A stretch of DNA of 64,000 nucleotides from Deltaproteobacteria bacterium. GTDB taxonomy: Bacteria; Desulfobacterota; GWC2-55-46; UBA9637. Both the position numbers and the translations under genes were made by a program. How positions within the stretch are numbered: position 1 is the stretch's first letter; the number at the start of each line of letters is the position of its first letter. Location of the stretch: assembly GCA_030690165.1 (NCBI GenBank), contig JAUYHF010000009.1, forward strand, positions 1 through 64,000, in the 5' to 3' direction. The notes under the pieces were generated by a model, which had not been told where the DNA came from, ran no database searches, and worked only from the letters and a program-made list of their open reading frames with translations. Of the stretch, positions 61,927 through 64,000 are shown piece by piece.

Positions 61927-62871
61927 ATGACGCGCATTTTAGTTCTCTATTATTCACAGACAGGCCAGCTTACACAGGTAGCACATTCTATGATGGCCCC
62001 TCTGGAAAATCAGAGGGATATAGAAATTGTATGGGAGAATCTTAAACCCAGAAAACCGTATCCGTTCCCATGGCCGTTTCTTGATTTTCTGGATGTGTTC
62101 CCGGAATCTGTGCACATGATTCCGCCTGAGATGGAGCCTGTTTCTTTTGATCCTGACAGCCGTTTTGACTTGATTGTGCTGGCCTATCAGGTCTGGTTTT
62201 TATCGCCGTCTTTGCCTGTAACAGGCTTTTTAAAATCGCCTGCGGCAAGGGCGCTCAAAGATACGTCTGTAATTACTTTAATTGCATGCCGCAATATGTG
62301 GCTCTGCGCGCAGGAAAAGGTAAAAACCATGTTAAAATCATTGGGAGCCAGACATATTGACAATGTGGTCTTGGTAGACCAGGGGCCGCCGCTGGCGACC
62401 TTTGTAACTACCCCGCGGTGGCTCTTAACCGGCAAGAAAGGCGGGTTCTGGGGTATTTTTCCCCCTGCCGGGGTCAGCGCAATGGATATTGCCAATGCCG
62501 CGCGTTTTGGCCGCGCAATTGCAGAATCTTTACCTGTGTTGAAATCCAAACCGGGAGCATCTATTCTATGGGGCCTCGGCGCAGTAAAGGTTAATCCCGG
62601 CTATATTGCAAGTGAAAAGATAGCGCATCGCAGTTTCTATATCTGGGGCAGGCTGTTTCGTAGAATTGGAGAACGGGGGCACCCGCTACGCAGGCTGCTC
62701 CTGATGGTATATGTTGTGTTCCTTATATCTATTATTCTTACAGTAGTGCCTTTGGGTGTAATCTCCCGCGCTGTATTAAAACCATTTTTGCGCCGCAGGC
62801 TGGATGCGCAGACAGCTAAATTTGAGCAGCCATCGGGATCATCCACTGAACGGATAGCGCAATACAACTGA
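61927..62871 (+). CDS. darA: Dialkylresorcinol biosynthesis protein DarA
   Basis: The 314-residue protein begins with a flavodoxin-like motif (ILVLYYSQTGQLTQVAHSM), continues with WPFLDFLDVFPESVHMIPP and LIACRNMWLCAQEKVK, and ends with a hydrophobic helix (LLLMVYVVFLISIILTVVP). It matches the family annotated as dialkylresorcinol condensing enzyme. In the published DAR pathway DarB makes the cyclohexanedione ring and DarA aromatises it; the flavodoxin-like start fits an oxidation step. It is immediately upstream of darB and divergent from the KS operon. Confidence 0.88.
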   Translation: MTRILVLYYSQTGQLTQVAHSMMAPLENQRDIEIVWENLKPRKPYPFPWPFLDFLDVFPESVHMIPPEMEPVSFDPDSRFDLIVLAYQVWFLSPSLPVTGFLKSPAARALKDTSVITLIACRNMWLCAQEKVKTMLKSLGARHIDNVVLVDQGPPLATFVTTPRWLLTGKKGGFWGIFPPAGVSAMDIANAARFGRAIAESLPVLKSKPGASILWGLGAVKVNPGYIASEKIAHRSFYIWGRLFRRIGERGHPLRRLLLMVYVVFLISIILTVVPLGVISRAVLKPFLRRRLDAQTAKFEQPSGSSTERIAQYN

Positions 62872-62919
62872 TTTATATTACCTTCTTGCCCCGAAAATGT
62901 TTCTTTGAAGAGGTTACAC

Positions 62920-64000
62920 ATGACGCCAGCAGTTTACATAAATGATATTGCAGGGTTTCTGCCCAATGAGCCGATAGGCAATGATGCAATAGAACAGGCG
63001 CTTGGAATGGTCGGCGGCAAACCCTCCCGCTCAAAAAAACTCGTTTTGCGGAATAACGGCATCAAGACACGTTATTACGCCATAAACCCTCAGACCGGCA
63101 AATATACCCACAATAATGCGCAGATGACAGCAGAGGCCGTACGTGCCTTGTCAAAAAAGAGCGGCTTTAATCTGAATGACATGGAGGTCTTAAGCTGCGG
63201 CACATCAAGCCCTGACCAGTTTCAGCCTGCGCACGGACAGATGGTGCAGGGAGAGCTTGGCTGTCCGCCCTGCGAGGTTATTACCACAGCAGGTGTATGC
63301 AGCTCAGGCATGACGGCAATGAAATACGGATATATGAACGTTGCATTGGGGTTGTCAAAAACCGCTGTGTGCGCAGGTTCCGAGTTTGCATCCAGTTTTA
63401 TGCGCGGCGCAAATTTTGAACCGGAAATCCAGGCGCGTATAGACAAGTTGGAAAAACATCCTGAACTTGGCTTTGAAAAGGATTTTATGCGCTGGATGCT
63501 TTCTGACGGCGCAGGCGCGGCGCTTATATCCTCCAAGCCCAATCAAAACCGCATCTCGCTGTGTATTGACTGGATTGACTATCTGTCCTTTGCCGGAGAT
63601 ATGCCGGTCTGCATGTACAGCGGGGCAATAAAACAGGAAGATGGTTATCTGAAAGGGTGGCGTGAAGCAGAAGATCCCCTTGACATTATTAAGCAGGGTT
63701 ATTTTTCCAGTAAGCAGGACGCCAGACTTCTGGATAAACATATAATCTCCATATCAGTGGAGCGCGCCTTATTGCCAATCGCAGCAAAACGCGGCCTCAG
63801 GGCAGATGAGGTTGCATGGTTTCTGCCGCATTATTCCTCAGAGTATTTCCGTGAAAAGCTGCACAATTCAATGTCATCAAATGGTTTTAATATCCCGTTT
63901 AACCGGTGGTTTACAAATCTGACTGTAAAGGGGAATGTAGGCGCTGCCTCTATTTATCTTATTATAGAGGAACTGCTGTATTCCGGCAGATTGAAAAAGG
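62920..64000 (+). CDS. darB: DarB-type 3-oxoacyl-ACP synthase III, cut by window end
   Basis: The first 360 residues of a KAS III-like ketosynthase are visible, with catalytic Cys in TTAGVCSSGMTAMKYGYMN, His in FLPHYSSEYF and Asn in KGNVGAAS. In the DAR pathway this enzyme joins two beta-ketoacyl-type thioesters and closes the ring. The ATG at 62920 follows AAGAGG. It ends beyond the window, where the partner ACP (darC) and other pathway genes would be expected. Confidence 0.9.
   Translation, partial: MTPAVYINDIAGFLPNEPIGNDAIEQALGMVGGKPSRSKKLVLRNNGIKTRYYAINPQTGKYTHNNAQMTAEAVRALSKKSGFNLNDMEVLSCGTSSPDQFQPAHGQMVQGELGCPPCEVITTAGVCSSGMTAMKYGYMNVALGLSKTAVCAGSEFASSFMRGANFEPEIQARIDKLEKHPELGFEKDFMRWMLSDGAGAALISSKPNQNRISLCIDWIDYLSFAGDMPVCMYSGAIKQEDGYLKGWREAEDPLDIIKQGYFSSKQDARLLDKHIISISVERALLPIAAKRGLRADEVAWFLPHYSSEYFREKLHNSMSSNGFNIPFNRWFTNLTVKGNVGAASIYLIIEELLYSGRLKK

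Noticed and set aside
1-64000. tRNA, rRNA or riboswitch genes
   Set aside because: I looked for T-loop-type motifs and rRNA-like blocks and for known riboswitch cores upstream of cbiB, thrC, carA and purC, and saw none I could support.

Overview
The window looks like a contig from an uncultured Gram-negative bacterium. Lipid A genes (lpxK and an LpxL/HtrB-type acyltransferase), RND efflux, TPR/J-domain proteins, a secreted ten-haem cytochrome and dialkylresorcinol (DAR) genes point to a Desulfobacterota/'deltaproteobacterial' or Nitrospirota-like lineage. That placement is inference; there is no rRNA here to settle it. The base composition is moderately AT-leaning, except for a clearly GC-richer block at about 5.5-9.8 kb.

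Layout. 1-2.3 kb: the end of an IS3-type element that truncates a membrane-protein gene, then a complete IS256-type element. 2.3-4.2 kb: an SmbP-like histidine-heptad protein, an HPF-cold-shock fusion and a DUF1499 membrane protein. 4.4-18.0 kb (minus strand): a peptide ABC-transporter operon (dppABCDF order) interrupted twice, by a single-chain restriction-modification enzyme between dppC and dppD, and by a GC-rich RND efflux pair between dppD and dppF. The efflux pair is bordered on both sides by fragments of another RND pump. 18.1-20.7 kb: MarC-like protein and the lipid A genes. 20.8-32 kb: toxin-antitoxin modules, recG, an unusual nucleotide cyclase-Nudix fusion, carB and a Fic protein with a compact promoter/operator. 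32-37 kb: alpha-glucan phosphorylase, carA, purC and an MscS channel. 37-43.9 kb: an IS remnant, a DUF4388-J-TPR protein, then plus-strand metabolic genes (ald, thrC, apgM) and a kelch gene with an in-frame UGA. 44.2-47.3 kb: VapBC, degraded antitoxin pieces, a GGQ rescue factor, an LPP20-like lipoprotein and cbiB. 47.4-49.8 kb: the multihaem cytochrome.

From 61.0 kb back to 49.8 kb runs a tightly packed minus-strand operon: ATP-grasp, CsgG-like, polysaccharide deacetylase, small membrane protein, ketosynthase (KS), KS-like chain-length-factor-type protein with all catalytic residues replaced, methyltransferase, second KS, B12-binding radical SAM enzyme, short KS-like protein and an FGE/SUMF1-like lipoprotein. 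Divergent to it at 61.9-64 kb are darA and darB, with darB running off the window. Together these suggest an aryl-polyene/DAR (flexirubin-like) or other polyketide-lipid pathway whose ACP, reductase and dehydratase genes would lie to the right.

Two patterns cut across the annotation. At least fifteen short tracts of tandem 7-bp units, each with a different unit sequence, occur both between genes and in frame inside conserved genes (dppC, lpxK, recG, carB, carA, cbiB and others). Separately, palindromic elements are inserted in frame in four genes. Both add non-conserved peptide segments to housekeeping proteins.
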